A stretch of 64,000 nucleotides of DNA from Pedobacter nyackensis. Lineage in GTDB: Bacteria; Bacteroidota; Bacteroidia; Sphingobacteriales; Sphingobacteriaceae. The translations under genes were made by a program, and so were the position numbers. Where the stretch lies: positions 1 through 64,000 of the forward strand of contig NZ_FWYB01000004.1 of NCBI RefSeq assembly GCF_900176505.1. Direction: 5' to 3'. The notes beneath the pieces are model-generated. The model searched no databases. It saw only the letters and a program-made list of their open reading frames with translations, and was not told the DNA's origin. Below, piece by piece: positions 54,160 to 63,704 of the stretch (position 1 is the stretch's first letter; every line of letters begins with the position of its first letter).

Positions 54160-57100
54160 ATGCAACAAATTTTTACTAAAAAGAAGGAGTGGCTCCTCAG
54201 TGGGATAAGCCTTATCCTTTTGATGTGCATTTCTATGGCGTCCCTGGCGCAAATCCGAACGGTTACCGGTGTTGTAACCGATGTGAAAGGTGATCCTCTG
54301 GTGGGGGTGACTGTTCAGATAAAGGGTACTAAAACAACAGTGAATACTTCTTCTAGCGGAAGTTTTAGCATTAAGGTTTCACAGGGGAATCAGGCTTTAG
54401 TGTTTAGTTATATTGGTTACGAGCCAAAGGAGGCAGTTGTAGGACAAAATGCAAGCCTTAAAGTAGTTTTGCAGGAATCGGTCTCGCAGCTAAATAATGT
54501 AGTTGTTATAGGTTATGGTACAGCCAAAAAAGGAGATCTGACGGGATCAGTAGCGAGTGTGAACGTTGCGGATTTACAAAAAGCGCCAGTAAGATCATTT
54601 GATGAAGCTTTGGCTGGCCGTGTGGCTGGGGTACAGGTGGTTTCGTCGGAAGGTGGGCCCGGTGGTAGTGTAGACATTGTAATTCGCGGAGGTAATTCCA
54701 TTACACAAAACAACTCTCCATTGTATGTTGTTGACGGATTCCCTATGGAAGATGTAAATAATGTTGGCTTAAATGCTTCAAATCCGATTTCATCGATCGA
54801 TCCTTCAGATATAGAATCTATAGATGTATTAAAGGATGCTTCCGCTACCGCTATTTATGGCGCAAGGGGTGCTAATGGTGTTATCGTAGTAACCACCAAA
54901 CGTGGTAAAATAGGCCTGCCTACAATTAGTTACAATACGTATTTCGGCTTGCAGCATAACAACAAGAGAATGGAGTTGCTCAGTCCTTATGAATATGTAA
55001 AGCTTCAGTATGAGATTGATCCGATAACAACTAAAAAGTTGTATCTGAACAAATTGAATGAAATTGAAAACACAGAGATACCATTAGATTATTATAAAGG
55101 AGTTAAAGGGATAAATTGGGAAGACCAGATCATGCGTACCGCACCTATGCAGAATCATAACTTAAGTTTAAACGGCGGTACAGAAAAAACAAAGTACAGT
55201 ATTTCTCTTTCTTATTTTGATCAGGATGGGATTATTATCTATTCAGGTTTTAATCGTTTACAAGGGAGAATTACACTTGATCAGCAGGTAAATGATAAGC
55301 TTAAAATAGGAGTTAATACCAATTATTCTACAATAAAACGTTTCGGTACACCACCGTCACAGTCCACCTATCAAAATCAGCTTAATTTATTGTACAGTGT
55401 GTGGGCTTACAGACCTATAACAGGTTTTAATTCATCTGCTAATCTTATTGATGTTCCACAAGATCCTGAAATTGACCAGGGGCCTTCAGAATTTCGCTTT
55501 AATCCAATATTTACAACAAAAAATGAATTACGTCAGGATGTTGGAGAAACATTTATGGTTAATGGCTACGCCGAGTATGCAATTATGCCTAACTTAAAGT
55601 TGAAAGTTAGTGCAGGTGCAACAAAAGGTACTACTCAATATGAGACTTTTAATAATTCAGGTAGTAGAACGGGTAATCCAAGTACAAATAATAAGGTAAA
55701 CGGAGGGATTGCCATTTATAATTCAATGAGCTGGTTGAATGAAAATACCTTGGCCTATCATAAAAAGTTTAATGACGATCATATTCTTGATGCTGTTGGT
55801 GGATTTACCATGCAGGGCGGAAAAGGCAGATCATTCGGGGCTACTGCAAAATTACTTCCAAATGAAGGCTTAGGTTTAAGTGGATTAGATGAAGGTGTTC
55901 CTTTAGCGATACAATCAACCAGTACAAACAATACCCTTTCTTCCTTTTTAGGTAGGGCAAACTATACTTTTAAGTCTAAATACCTTTTTACAGCTTCGTT
56001 CAGGGCTGATGGATCTTCAAGGTTTATCAACAACAAATGGGGATATTTTCCTTCGGGATCTTTTGCATGGAAGCTTGGTTCAGAGCCTTTCATGAAACAG
56101 TTAAAATTTATTTCTTCGGCTAAATTAAGAACCTCTTATGGTTTTACAGGAAATAACGGTATTGGAGACTTTTCTGCTTATTCCAGCTTTGTCGTTCCAT
56201 TGTCAGCAGGATATTCATTCGGAAACCAGTTGGTAAACGGAAGCTATTCCGCCAGTATGGGAAATGCTGATCTGCGCTGGGAAAAAACGGAGCAGACAGA
56301 TATAGGTCTGGACTTCGGTTTATTCAAGGACCGCGTAACTTTTGAAATCGATGCTTATCGTAAAAATACCAGCGATCTATTGTTAAATGCCAGTTTGCCG
56401 ACCAGTACGGGTTATATCAAACAATTTAATAACATTGGTAAGGTTAGAAATGAAGGATTGGAGTTTACGGTTAATGGAACTCCTGTACGTACTAAAGATT
56501 TTAAATGGTCCACAAATTTTAACATTTCGTTTAACAGAAATAAAGTGTTGGAATTGGCTGAAAATGAATTGACACTAACTTCCGTTCAGGCATGGGGAGC
56601 GGGTTGGGAGGATCTTCCGGGTTATATCGCTAAATTGAACAAACCGGTGGCTCAGTTCTATGGCTATGTATGGGAAGGTGTTTATAAATACAGCGACTTT
56701 AATCAGTTAGGGCCAAATAGCTTTATCTTAAAAGATAATATTACTGCCAATGGGGAGACCAGGCCAAATGTGCAACCTGGAGATATCAAGTACAAAGACC
56801 TAAATGGTGATCTTGTGATTGATGCGAACGATAGAACAGTTATCGGAAACCCGCTTCCGATTCATACCGGTGGTTTTTCAAACAACTTTACCTATAAGAA
56901 CTTTGACCTGAATGTTTTTTTTCAATGGTCTTATGGTAATGACATTTATAATGCAAACCGTTTGGCCCTGGAAACAGGTATGCTAATTAATACAAATCAG
57001 TTTGCTTCATATGCGAACAGATGGTCTCCTTCGAATCCTGATTCTAATATGCCGGGTGTAAGAGGAACTACAAATATGGCTTACTCAACGCGTGTGGTAG

Positions 57101-57348
57101 AAGACGGTTCATTCATCAGATTAAAAACAGTACAGTTGGCTTATATGCTTCCTGCAGACTTTTTGAAACGTATAAAAATCAAAAGTGCAAAAGTTTACAT
57201 GGCTGCGCAGAACATCATTACATGGTCTAATTATTCAGGATATGATCCTGAAGTATCTGTTAGGAGGACTGCCCTTACCCCTGGGTTTGATTATTCTGCT
57301 TATCCGCGTGCATTTACTGCAACACTTGGTCTAAATGTGAATTTTTAA
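54160..57348 (+). CDS. SusC/RagA-family TonB-dependent transporter, pair 4
   Basis: This 1062-residue protein has a signal peptide (ends SLAQ), a carboxypeptidase-like domain (TVTGVVTDVKGDPLVGVTVQIK), a TonB-box region NVVVIGYGTAKKG, a plug with IVIRGGNSITQNNSPLYVVD and IYGARGANGVIVVTTKRG, and a barrel ending NVNF. It is a standard, complete SusC, and the closest in style to the classic family. It follows the FAD oxidoreductase after 33 bases and precedes its SusD by 11 bases. Confidence 0.96.
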   Translation: MQQIFTKKKEWLLSGISLILLMCISMASLAQIRTVTGVVTDVKGDPLVGVTVQIKGTKTTVNTSSSGSFSIKVSQGNQALVFSYIGYEPKEAVVGQNASLKVVLQESVSQLNNVVVIGYGTAKKGDLTGSVASVNVADLQKAPVRSFDEALAGRVAGVQVVSSEGGPGGSVDIVIRGGNSITQNNSPLYVVDGFPMEDVNNVGLNASNPISSIDPSDIESIDVLKDASATAIYGARGANGVIVVTTKRGKIGLPTISYNTYFGLQHNNKRMELLSPYEYVKLQYEIDPITTKKLYLNKLNEIENTEIPLDYYKGVKGINWEDQIMRTAPMQNHNLSLNGGTEKTKYSISLSYFDQDGIIIYSGFNRLQGRITLDQQVNDKLKIGVNTNYSTIKRFGTPPSQSTYQNQLNLLYSVWAYRPITGFNSSANLIDVPQDPEIDQGPSEFRFNPIFTTKNELRQDVGETFMVNGYAEYAIMPNLKLKVSAGATKGTTQYETFNNSGSRTGNPSTNNKVNGGIAIYNSMSWLNENTLAYHKKFNDDHILDAVGGFTMQGGKGRSFGATAKLLPNEGLGLSGLDEGVPLAIQSTSTNNTLSSFLGRANYTFKSKYLFTASFRADGSSRFINNKWGYFPSGSFAWKLGSEPFMKQLKFISSAKLRTSYGFTGNNGIGDFSAYSSFVVPLSAGYSFGNQLVNGSYSASMGNADLRWEKTEQTDIGLDFGLFKDRVTFEIDAYRKNTSDLLLNASLPTSTGYIKQFNNIGKVRNEGLEFTVNGTPVRTKDFKWSTNFNISFNRNKVLELAENELTLTSVQAWGAGWEDLPGYIAKLNKPVAQFYGYVWEGVYKYSDFNQLGPNSFILKDNITANGETRPNVQPGDIKYKDLNGDLVIDANDRTVIGNPLPIHTGGFSNNFTYKNFDLNVFFQWSYGNDIYNANRLALETGMLINTNQFASYANRWSPSNPDSNMPGVRGTTNMAYSTRVVEDGSFIRLKTVQLAYMLPADFLKRIKIKSAKVYMAAQNIITWSNYSGYDPEVSVRRTALTPGFDYSAYPRAFTATLGLNVNF

Positions 57349-57359
57349 ATTAATTAGCA

Positions 57360-59171
57360 ATGAAACGTATTATAACATATAGTCTATTGGTATCTGCATT
57401 GTCACTTGGTGGATGCGCTAAATTTTTGGATACTGCTCCCACTGATTTTATATCACCTGTAAATTATTTTAAAACAGAAACAGATATCAACACGGCACTT
57501 GCTGGAGTTTATGATGTGTTAGGTAAGAGCGGTACTTATGGCAGAACTTTTCATTTTGAGAATGATCAGAGTGATGAATGGTTTGACTCAAGAAGTACTG
57601 TGACAACAGGTTTACAAATAGGTAGCATCACGACATCTGATCTTACAGTAAGTACAGCATGGACTTTGCTTTACAGTGGCGTAGCCAGGGCAAACGTGTT
57701 TCTGGAGAATGTGGATAAAGCCGAAATGGATGCTAAAAAGAAGTCCATTGCAAAAGGTGAAGCCATGTTTTTAAGGGCTTATTATTATTTTTTATTGGCT
57801 AACAATTGGGGTGATGTGCCTTTGCGACTTACTTCCACAGCTTCTGTTAAGGAGGCAAGTTTTAAAAATACTCCTGTAAAAGAAGTCTTTGATTTTATTG
57901 TAAAGGATATGGAAACGGCTGCAGGATTGGTTGGTGAAAGCAGTGCATATGCTTATAACAGTAGAGTCACCAAAACAGTTGTCTGGGGTATTTTAGCCAG
58001 AGTTAACCTGAAAATGGCAGGGGCACCGATAAAAGAAACTGAAAGGTTTGCTGAAGCAAAAAAATGGGCGCAACTGGTAATAGCTGATGGTGGCCATAGG
58101 TTAAATCCTGATTATGCGAATGTTTTCATAAAAATGTGTCGGGATGAGTATGACACTCAGTATAGAGAAAGTATGTGGGAGGTAGAGTTTAATAAACTAG
58201 CTACCGGCGGACAGGAAGAAGAAGGATCTATTGGCAGTATCAATGGAATCGGTAATACTGATAGGCTTTTTGGATATAGTTATGGTATTCCTCATGCTAC
58301 GGAAAGTTATTATAATCTATTTGATCCATTAGACAATAGAAGAGACTGGTCTATTAGCCCATATCGGTATGCAACAGTAAATTCGGTGCCTAATTCTAAG
58401 GTGAATTTTACTTCTACGGAGATATACAATAGGTTTAATGCAAAATGGAGAAGAGAATATGAAACAGCCGTGCCTAAAAATGTTGGTACAACACCTATAA
58501 ACTTTCCTATGCTTCGGTATTCAGATGTATTGTTAATGTTTGCCGAAGCAGAAAATGAGGTTAATGGACCTACAAATGATGCTATTAATGCAGTTAACCT
58601 GGTTAGAAGAAGGGCCTACGGCGTTGATTTGAATGGTCGGGTTATTAAAAGTGTTACAGTGACCAACGAAGGATCTGGTTATACATCTATTCCAACTATT
58701 ACCATTTCTGGTGGTGGTGGAACGAATATGATGCTTTTACCTGTTATTTCAGGTGGTAAGGTAATCCGGGTGGATATTTTATCAAGGGGAGTGGGGTTTA
58801 CGGCGGCACCAACGATCACCTTGAGCGGTGGTGGCGGTACAGGAGCAACAGTTACAGCAACAATTACTTCTCCTACTGAGTATTTACTACCTGCTGTTGC
58901 TGATAAAGCTGAATTCCGTGCCGCAATCAGAAAAGAACGCTCTCTTGAGTTGGGATACGAAGGGCTCAGGAAGTTTGACCTGATCCGTTGGGATATTTAT
59001 GTAGAAACAATGGAATCACTGGCTAACGTAATTCGTTTGACGGCTCCAAGTGGTTATAAGTTTGCAGCAGTATATGCTCAGAATGCAGCTGATGCAAGGA
59101 ATGTTTTGTTACCTATTCCATCGAGCGAGATGATGCTCAATAAGCTTATTATTCAAAATAAAGGTTGGTAA
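57360..59171 (+). CDS. SusD/RagB-family lipoprotein with a glycine-rich insertion, pair 4
   Basis: This 603-residue protein has its lipobox at LGGC (Cys19) and a TPR-like core with AKGEAMFLRAYYYFLLANNWGDVP. The C-terminal FRAAIRKERSLELGYEGLRKFDLIRW block is present. Between residues about 428 and 505 it carries two tandem beta-type repeats of about 40 residues, each with GxGY/FT..PTIT.SGGGGT. These are not part of the SusD fold and sit just before the conserved C-terminal block, so they probably extend outward as an extra surface domain. Confidence 0.93.
   Translation: MKRIITYSLLVSALSLGGCAKFLDTAPTDFISPVNYFKTETDINTALAGVYDVLGKSGTYGRTFHFENDQSDEWFDSRSTVTTGLQIGSITTSDLTVSTAWTLLYSGVARANVFLENVDKAEMDAKKKSIAKGEAMFLRAYYYFLLANNWGDVPLRLTSTASVKEASFKNTPVKEVFDFIVKDMETAAGLVGESSAYAYNSRVTKTVVWGILARVNLKMAGAPIKETERFAEAKKWAQLVIADGGHRLNPDYANVFIKMCRDEYDTQYRESMWEVEFNKLATGGQEEEGSIGSINGIGNTDRLFGYSYGIPHATESYYNLFDPLDNRRDWSISPYRYATVNSVPNSKVNFTSTEIYNRFNAKWRREYETAVPKNVGTTPINFPMLRYSDVLLMFAEAENEVNGPTNDAINAVNLVRRRAYGVDLNGRVIKSVTVTNEGSGYTSIPTITISGGGGTNMMLLPVISGGKVIRVDILSRGVGFTAAPTITLSGGGGTGATVTATITSPTEYLLPAVADKAEFRAAIRKERSLELGYEGLRKFDLIRWDIYVETMESLANVIRLTAPSGYKFAAVYAQNAADARNVLLPIPSSEMMLNKLIIQNKGW
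58641..58866 (+). repeat. Two tandem 40-codon glycine-rich repeats within SusD pair 4
   Basis: Unit 1 (58641-58760) and unit 2 (58761 to about 58866) align in the protein as VIK.VTVTNEGSGYTSIPTI and VIRVDILSRGVGFTAAPTIT, each followed by SGGGGT. The DNA of the two units is diverged, so the duplication is old or the module was acquired as a pair. Confidence 0.8.
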
Positions 59172-59191
59172 TTCATATTTATAGATAAATA

Positions 59192-60124
59192 ATGATGAAA
59201 AATAGAAAATATCTTGTAGGTCTGGCTGTATTACCTTTCCTCGCATTTTGCACCAAAGATGATGTGCAAACTCCTTCTTTTGATATTACTGTTGAAGCAA
59301 GGGAGTATAAAATTAATGATTCGGTAAGGTTTATTATAAAGGATGCACCTGATGTCCTGAGCTTTTATTCAGGTGAAAAAGGGAAGGAGTATCAATACCG
59401 TGACCGCATAGTGGTTGAAGGTAGAAGAAAGGAATTAGCACTGAATACACAGATAATCTATGGAAGTCAGACGGATAACCTTAAGATTATGGTTTCCAAT
59501 GATTTTACAGGTACTTATGATGAGGCTTCTGTAAAAAAAGCTACCTGGAAGGATATTACAAGTAAATTTACGTTGTCGACTTCTCCTATTAATCTTTTAG
59601 GACCAAGGGTTTCTTCAGGAAAGGTGGATATTACTGATGATATAATTGCAGGTAAGCCATTGTTCGTCGGTTTCAAATATGTTGGTTTAGCTTCTCCAGG
59701 TACAGCCTCTACACAAAGAGGCTGGAGGATTTATGGTTTTGACTTAACAACTACAGATAAAGATGGCACATCAACATCAATAGCCACACGTACCAATGCG
59801 GGATGGAGTCCTGTTAATATCATTGATGCTGTAAGTCCTACTACAGGGGCAAGTAAATGGATATATGTTGCAGATATGTTTTACTATGACCCAATGAGCA
59901 GCTTGGTAGAGTCCGAAGGTTGGTATATAACCAAAGGTTTTTTGCCAGACAATATGTCTCCGGATAAAGGAACTCCTATTAAAGATTATACGCAACGCAG
60001 AACTTCTTATGCTTACTCTTTTAAAGCTGAAGGAGAATACACCGTTACTTTCGTTGGATCTAATGTTAATTATACAGGTGAAAAGGAAGTAGTTAAGGAA
60101 TTTAAGATTAAAGTCGTTAAGTAA
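59192..60124 (+). CDS. DUF5017-type surface lipoprotein
   Basis: This 310-residue lipoprotein has its lipobox at FLAFC (Cys20). A first beta domain (about 28-110) contains DITVEAREYKINDSVRFII. A larger beta-sandwich (about 115-305) contains YVGLASPGTASTQRGWRIY. The pattern and its position right after SusC/SusD fit DUF5017, whose members are thought to be SusE-like surface glycan-binding proteins. The chain ends in a typical strand VVKEFKIKVVK. It is likely exposed at the cell surface and helps capture the substrate. Confidence 0.85.
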   Translation: MMKNRKYLVGLAVLPFLAFCTKDDVQTPSFDITVEAREYKINDSVRFIIKDAPDVLSFYSGEKGKEYQYRDRIVVEGRRKELALNTQIIYGSQTDNLKIMVSNDFTGTYDEASVKKATWKDITSKFTLSTSPINLLGPRVSSGKVDITDDIIAGKPLFVGFKYVGLASPGTASTQRGWRIYGFDLTTTDKDGTSTSIATRTNAGWSPVNIIDAVSPTTGASKWIYVADMFYYDPMSSLVESEGWYITKGFLPDNMSPDKGTPIKDYTQRRTSYAYSFKAEGEYTVTFVGSNVNYTGEKEVVKEFKIKVVK

Positions 60125-60153
60125 TCTTTTATAGGCCGTCAACACACACACAA

Positions 60154-60267
60154 ATGAAACTATATTTTAAGTTAACTTTTGCCTTCTTTTTCATCTGCCT
60201 TTCCGGGCAGATGAAAGCAACAGGTTCATGGTGTCCTATTTATTACCAAGCGCTTCAACTGTCATGA
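60154..60267 (+). CDS. 37-residue exported peptide or leader ORF ahead of the DUF5009 gene
   Basis: ATG 60154 opens a 37-codon frame with a signal-peptide-like start (MKLYFKLTFAFFFICLSGQ). Its TGA stop overlaps the next start in an ATGA. It lies 29 bases after the DUF5017 stop. It could be a translational leader for the membrane protein, a small exported peptide, or the leftover start of a lost secreted gene. Overlap geometry and signal-like composition support translation, but no family is known. Confidence 0.45.
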   Translation: MKLYFKLTFAFFFICLSGQMKATGSWCPIYYQALQLS

Positions 60268-61658
60268 AAAAAAGAGAAGAGGCATTAGATGCACTGAGAG
60301 GATTGGCCATACTGCTTATGGTATTGTCGAGCAGTATTTCTTTTGGAATACTGCCTGCATGGATGTACCATGCTCAGGTGCCGCCGCCATATCACGTTTT
60401 TAAACCGGAATTGCCGGGAATAACCTGGGTAGATTTAGTATTCCCATTCTTTCTGTTTACTATGGGCGCGGCAATTCCGTTAGCCTTGCAAAAGAAATTG
60501 ACTGAGCAATCAGTCTTAAAAACAGTAGGACAGCTTATTCAGCGTTACGCACTTTTGGTTGTATTTGCCCTATTTACATTTTATGCCCGCGCATGGGTAA
60601 TGAGTGGTACGCCCGGGTGGAAAGAGCATCTGTTGTCTATCGGTTGCTTTTTTGTACTTTTCCTGATGTATGCCCGCTTTAATAGTTTAAAAAATAAAGC
60701 GCTTAGCTTGGGGATTAAAATTGTTGGCTTTGCTCTGGCAGCCGCCTTTTTATACTTGTATCCCTTTAAAAATGGATTTAGTTTAGGTTCCAGTGATATT
60801 ATCATTATTGTATTGGCCAATATGGCTTTTTTTGGAACGCTGATCTGGTGGCTTACCCGCAATCAACCGCTATTGAGAATTGGTATTTTACCATTGATAA
60901 TGGCCATATTACTTACCGCTAAAGATGCAGGTACCTGGAATAGCGCTTTTTTTAACTGGTCGCCGTTACCATGGATGTATAAGTTTTATTACCTGAAATA
61001 TTTGTTTATCGTACTACCGGGCACATTTGCCGGTGAATGGTTACTCAATAGAAGTGCTTCGCCAATTCAGGATTTGGTACCCGGAGCGAAAGCCAAGTTA
61101 TTAAGCGTAGGTATGCTGTGCTGGGTTTTATTAATCTGTAATGTGGTTTGCTTATACATGAGATGGCTGGTTCCTAATTTATTTATTAGCGCTGCGTTAT
61201 CGCTGCTATTACTGCGGCAATTAAAAAGATTGGGTGAAGGCAGCGATAAAGTGCTCTTTACCAAATTTGCCAATGCCGGAGTTTACCTGCTTATACTAGG
61301 TCTGTTTTTCGAGGCTTTTGAAGGTGGCATTAAAAAGGATATATCTACTTTTAGTTACTATTTCTTAAATACCGGATTGGCTTTCCTTGTCCTGTTATCC
61401 TTTACTATTTTTGAGCGATTGGGTTATATCTCGGCCATCATTACTTATTTGGGTAATAATGGTAAAAACCCGATGGTAGCTTATACTGCCGGAAATTTAT
61501 TGCTAATTCCACTATTAAAGCTTGCCGGTACTGATGTATATTTAGACAACGTAGCAAGCTTACCTGCGGGAGGATTCTTAAGAGGCTTAATATTTACGGG
61601 AGTAGTATCGCTCATTACTTTGTACTGTACGCGCGCCAAGCTTTTCTGGAAAACCTAA
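60264..61658 (+). CDS. DUF5009 / NagX / HGSNAT-like membrane acyltransferase
   Basis: The protein (464 residues from ATG 60264) has about ten to twelve transmembrane segments. Near the N-terminus it shows EALDALRGLAILLMVLSS, then a His in MYHAQ, and ITWVDLVFPFFLFTMGAAIPLAL. These match the layout of heparan-alpha-glucosaminide N-acetyltransferase, whose active-site His sits at the same place. NagX proteins of Xanthomonas and Shewanella, in GlcNAc utilisation, share this family. It may move an acetyl group across the inner membrane onto glucosamine, or help GlcNAc uptake; both are inference. An in-frame start at 60228 is rejected because ATG 60264 begins the conserved region and overlaps the leader stop. 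Confidence 0.85.
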   Translation: MKKREEALDALRGLAILLMVLSSSISFGILPAWMYHAQVPPPYHVFKPELPGITWVDLVFPFFLFTMGAAIPLALQKKLTEQSVLKTVGQLIQRYALLVVFALFTFYARAWVMSGTPGWKEHLLSIGCFFVLFLMYARFNSLKNKALSLGIKIVGFALAAAFLYLYPFKNGFSLGSSDIIIIVLANMAFFGTLIWWLTRNQPLLRIGILPLIMAILLTAKDAGTWNSAFFNWSPLPWMYKFYYLKYLFIVLPGTFAGEWLLNRSASPIQDLVPGAKAKLLSVGMLCWVLLICNVVCLYMRWLVPNLFISAALSLLLLRQLKRLGEGSDKVLFTKFANAGVYLLILGLFFEAFEGGIKKDISTFSYYFLNTGLAFLVLLSFTIFERLGYISAIITYLGNNGKNPMVAYTAGNLLLIPLLKLAGTDVYLDNVASLPAGGFLRGLIFTGVVSLITLYCTRAKLFWKT

Positions 61659-61694
61659 TCAACCTGAATTAATAAAAACAAAACAAACCATACC

Positions 61695-62999
61695 GTGTCA
61701 AAACTTAAAAATATAAGCCCTATTTATTGGATTCCTGCAACCTGGTTTGCTATGGGATTGCCATTTGTAGCATTATCAGGTGCAAGTTCTATCATGTACA
61801 AAAACATGGGGATTTCTGATACTCAAATTGCATTCTGGACTTCCCTGATTATGTTCCCATGGACGATTAAACCTCTTTGGGGTCCATTTTTGGAAATGTA
61901 TAAAACAAAGAAGTTTTTCGTTTATACTACCCAGATCCTTACCGGTTTATTGTTTGGTCTTTTGGCTTTGACCTTACAGATGGACCATTTTTTTAGTTTC
62001 TCTATAGCCATTTTGACCATGATCGCCTTAAGTGGATCTACTCATGATACGGCGGCTGATGGAGTATATTTAAATGAATTGAGTCCAAAGCTTCAAGCCA
62101 AATTTGTAGGCTGGCAAGGTGCTTTTTATAACATTGCAAAAGTTTTCTCTGGTGGTGTTCTGGTATATTTTGCGGGACAGCTAGAAAAAGAGATTGGTAT
62201 TCATAATGCCTGGATGATCGTGATGTTTGCTTACGGGATTATTATGGTTTTACTCGGATTGTATAACATGAGAGTTCTACCTGCCGGGAATGAAACACCA
62301 AAAGTTAGCTCTGTTAAAGAAGGGTTTGTTACCTTAAAAGATGTTGTGATTACCTTTTTTCAAAAGAAAAATATCTGGTATAGTCTGTGTTTCATAGTCT
62401 TTTATCGTTTTGCAGAAGGACAAGCCATAAAAATTGTTCCTTTATTCTTCAAAGCATCGCGAGAATCCGGAGGATTAGGTTTAAGCACATCGGAGATTGG
62501 TCTGCTTTACGGAGTTTTTGGATCAATCGCTTTCGTATTGGGTTCTATCGTTGCAGGATACTATGTTTCCAATAAGGGCTTAACAAAAAAAACACTGCTT
62601 ATTTTGTGTGCCTTTTTTAACCTGCCATTTGCTGCTTACGCCTTTCTGGCGATAGCGATGCCTCATGATCTGTATATTATCGCATCAGCAGTGGCCATAG
62701 AATATTTTGGTTATGGTTATGGCTTTGTGGGACTGATCTTATTTATGATGCAAAACATAGCACCAGGTAAATATAAAATGGCCCACTATGCTTTTGGTAG
62801 CGGCTTAATGAATTTAGGATTCATGATTCCTTCGATGATTAGCGGTTTACTTAGCGATTATTTAGGTTATAAGGAATTTTTTATCTGGGTATTGATTGCT
62901 ACAATTCCGGCCTTTATCGTAACCTGGTTGGTGCCATTGATGCCGGCGGAGACTGAGACTGAAGAAGAAGCTGAAAATGTAGAAGAAGTGACAGCTTAA
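61695..62999 (+). CDS. MFS permease, AmpG-like
   Basis: This 434-residue inner-membrane transporter has 12 segments. It begins with GTG and the motif YWIPATWFAMGLPFVALSGA. Segment 4 carries STHDTAADGVYLNEL, which corresponds to the TQDIAADA motif of AmpG muropeptide permeases. The C-terminal tail is strongly acidic (ETETEEEAENVEE). AmpG proteins carry GlcNAc-anhydroMurNAc; related members carry other GlcNAc sugars. Placed between a NagX-like protein and SGNH esterases, it probably imports a HexNAc mono- or disaccharide released by this locus. Confidence 0.85.
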   Translation: MSKLKNISPIYWIPATWFAMGLPFVALSGASSIMYKNMGISDTQIAFWTSLIMFPWTIKPLWGPFLEMYKTKKFFVYTTQILTGLLFGLLALTLQMDHFFSFSIAILTMIALSGSTHDTAADGVYLNELSPKLQAKFVGWQGAFYNIAKVFSGGVLVYFAGQLEKEIGIHNAWMIVMFAYGIIMVLLGLYNMRVLPAGNETPKVSSVKEGFVTLKDVVITFFQKKNIWYSLCFIVFYRFAEGQAIKIVPLFFKASRESGGLGLSTSEIGLLYGVFGSIAFVLGSIVAGYYVSNKGLTKKTLLILCAFFNLPFAAYAFLAIAMPHDLYIIASAVAIEYFGYGYGFVGLILFMMQNIAPGKYKMAHYAFGSGLMNLGFMIPSMISGLLSDYLGYKEFFIWVLIATIPAFIVTWLVPLMPAETETEEEAENVEEVTA

Positions 63000-63028
63000 A
63001 GAGATCCATACATTAACAAAGATTTATA

Positions 63029-63703
63029 ATGAAGAGATTTTTTATTGGTTTATTACTAGCATTGCCATTTTATGTAAGTGCTCAGCAGCAAGTCGAAATT
63101 GACAGCAGCTATGCCAATGGCCATTATTTACAAAGACTGGAGTTTTTTAAGAAAATGCCCGACAAGAAAAATGAAATTGTTTTTCTGGGAAATAGCATTA
63201 CTGAAGGTGGAAAATGGCAGGAACTTGTTCCCTCGAAAAATGTCATCAACAGGGGGATTAGCGGTGATGTAACTTACGGCATAATCGCCAGGATGGACGA
63301 GGTGTTAGCTTCGAAACCTGCAAAAGTCTTTATGCTCATTGGTATCAATGACATGAAGCGTGGTACACCGCAGGAGGTTATTCTTAATAATTATAAGAAA
63401 ATCATCAGTATGGTTAAGAAGCAATCTCCAACTACAAAATTATACTTGGAGAGTATACTGCCAGTTAATAAAGCGATGCTTCCGGCATCTTATGCCAGGT
63501 TGTCTAATGCAGCTATCCTGGAAATGAATGTGCAGCTAAGGGCCATCGCTAATGAGCAGCAATTAACCTATGTAAATCTACACGATGTATTTGCAGGAAA
63601 AGATGGTGAATTAAAGAAAGAGTTGAGTATAGATGGCCTGCATTTAAAATCGGCTGCCTATATTTTATGGGCCGATTATTTAAAGAAAAATCATGAATTG
63701 TAA
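63029..63703 (+). CDS. SGNH/GDSL hydrolase, tandem copy 1
   Basis: This 224-residue secreted esterase has a signal peptide of about 18 residues (ends VSAQ). Block I reads LGNSITEGG with Ser56 (GNS in place of GDS). Block II is NRGISGDVTYG, block III IGINDMKRG, and block V D-G-L-H near the C-terminus; the order is normal. This subgroup includes sialate O-acetylesterase-like and platelet-activating-factor-acetylhydrolase-like proteins of Bacteroidota. It likely deacetylates the glycan. Its close paralogue follows immediately. Confidence 0.9.
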   Translation: MKRFFIGLLLALPFYVSAQQQVEIDSSYANGHYLQRLEFFKKMPDKKNEIVFLGNSITEGGKWQELVPSKNVINRGISGDVTYGIIARMDEVLASKPAKVFMLIGINDMKRGTPQEVILNNYKKIISMVKKQSPTTKLYLESILPVNKAMLPASYARLSNAAILEMNVQLRAIANEQQLTYVNLHDVFAGKDGELKKELSIDGLHLKSAAYILWADYLKKNHEL

Positions 63704-63704
63704 T

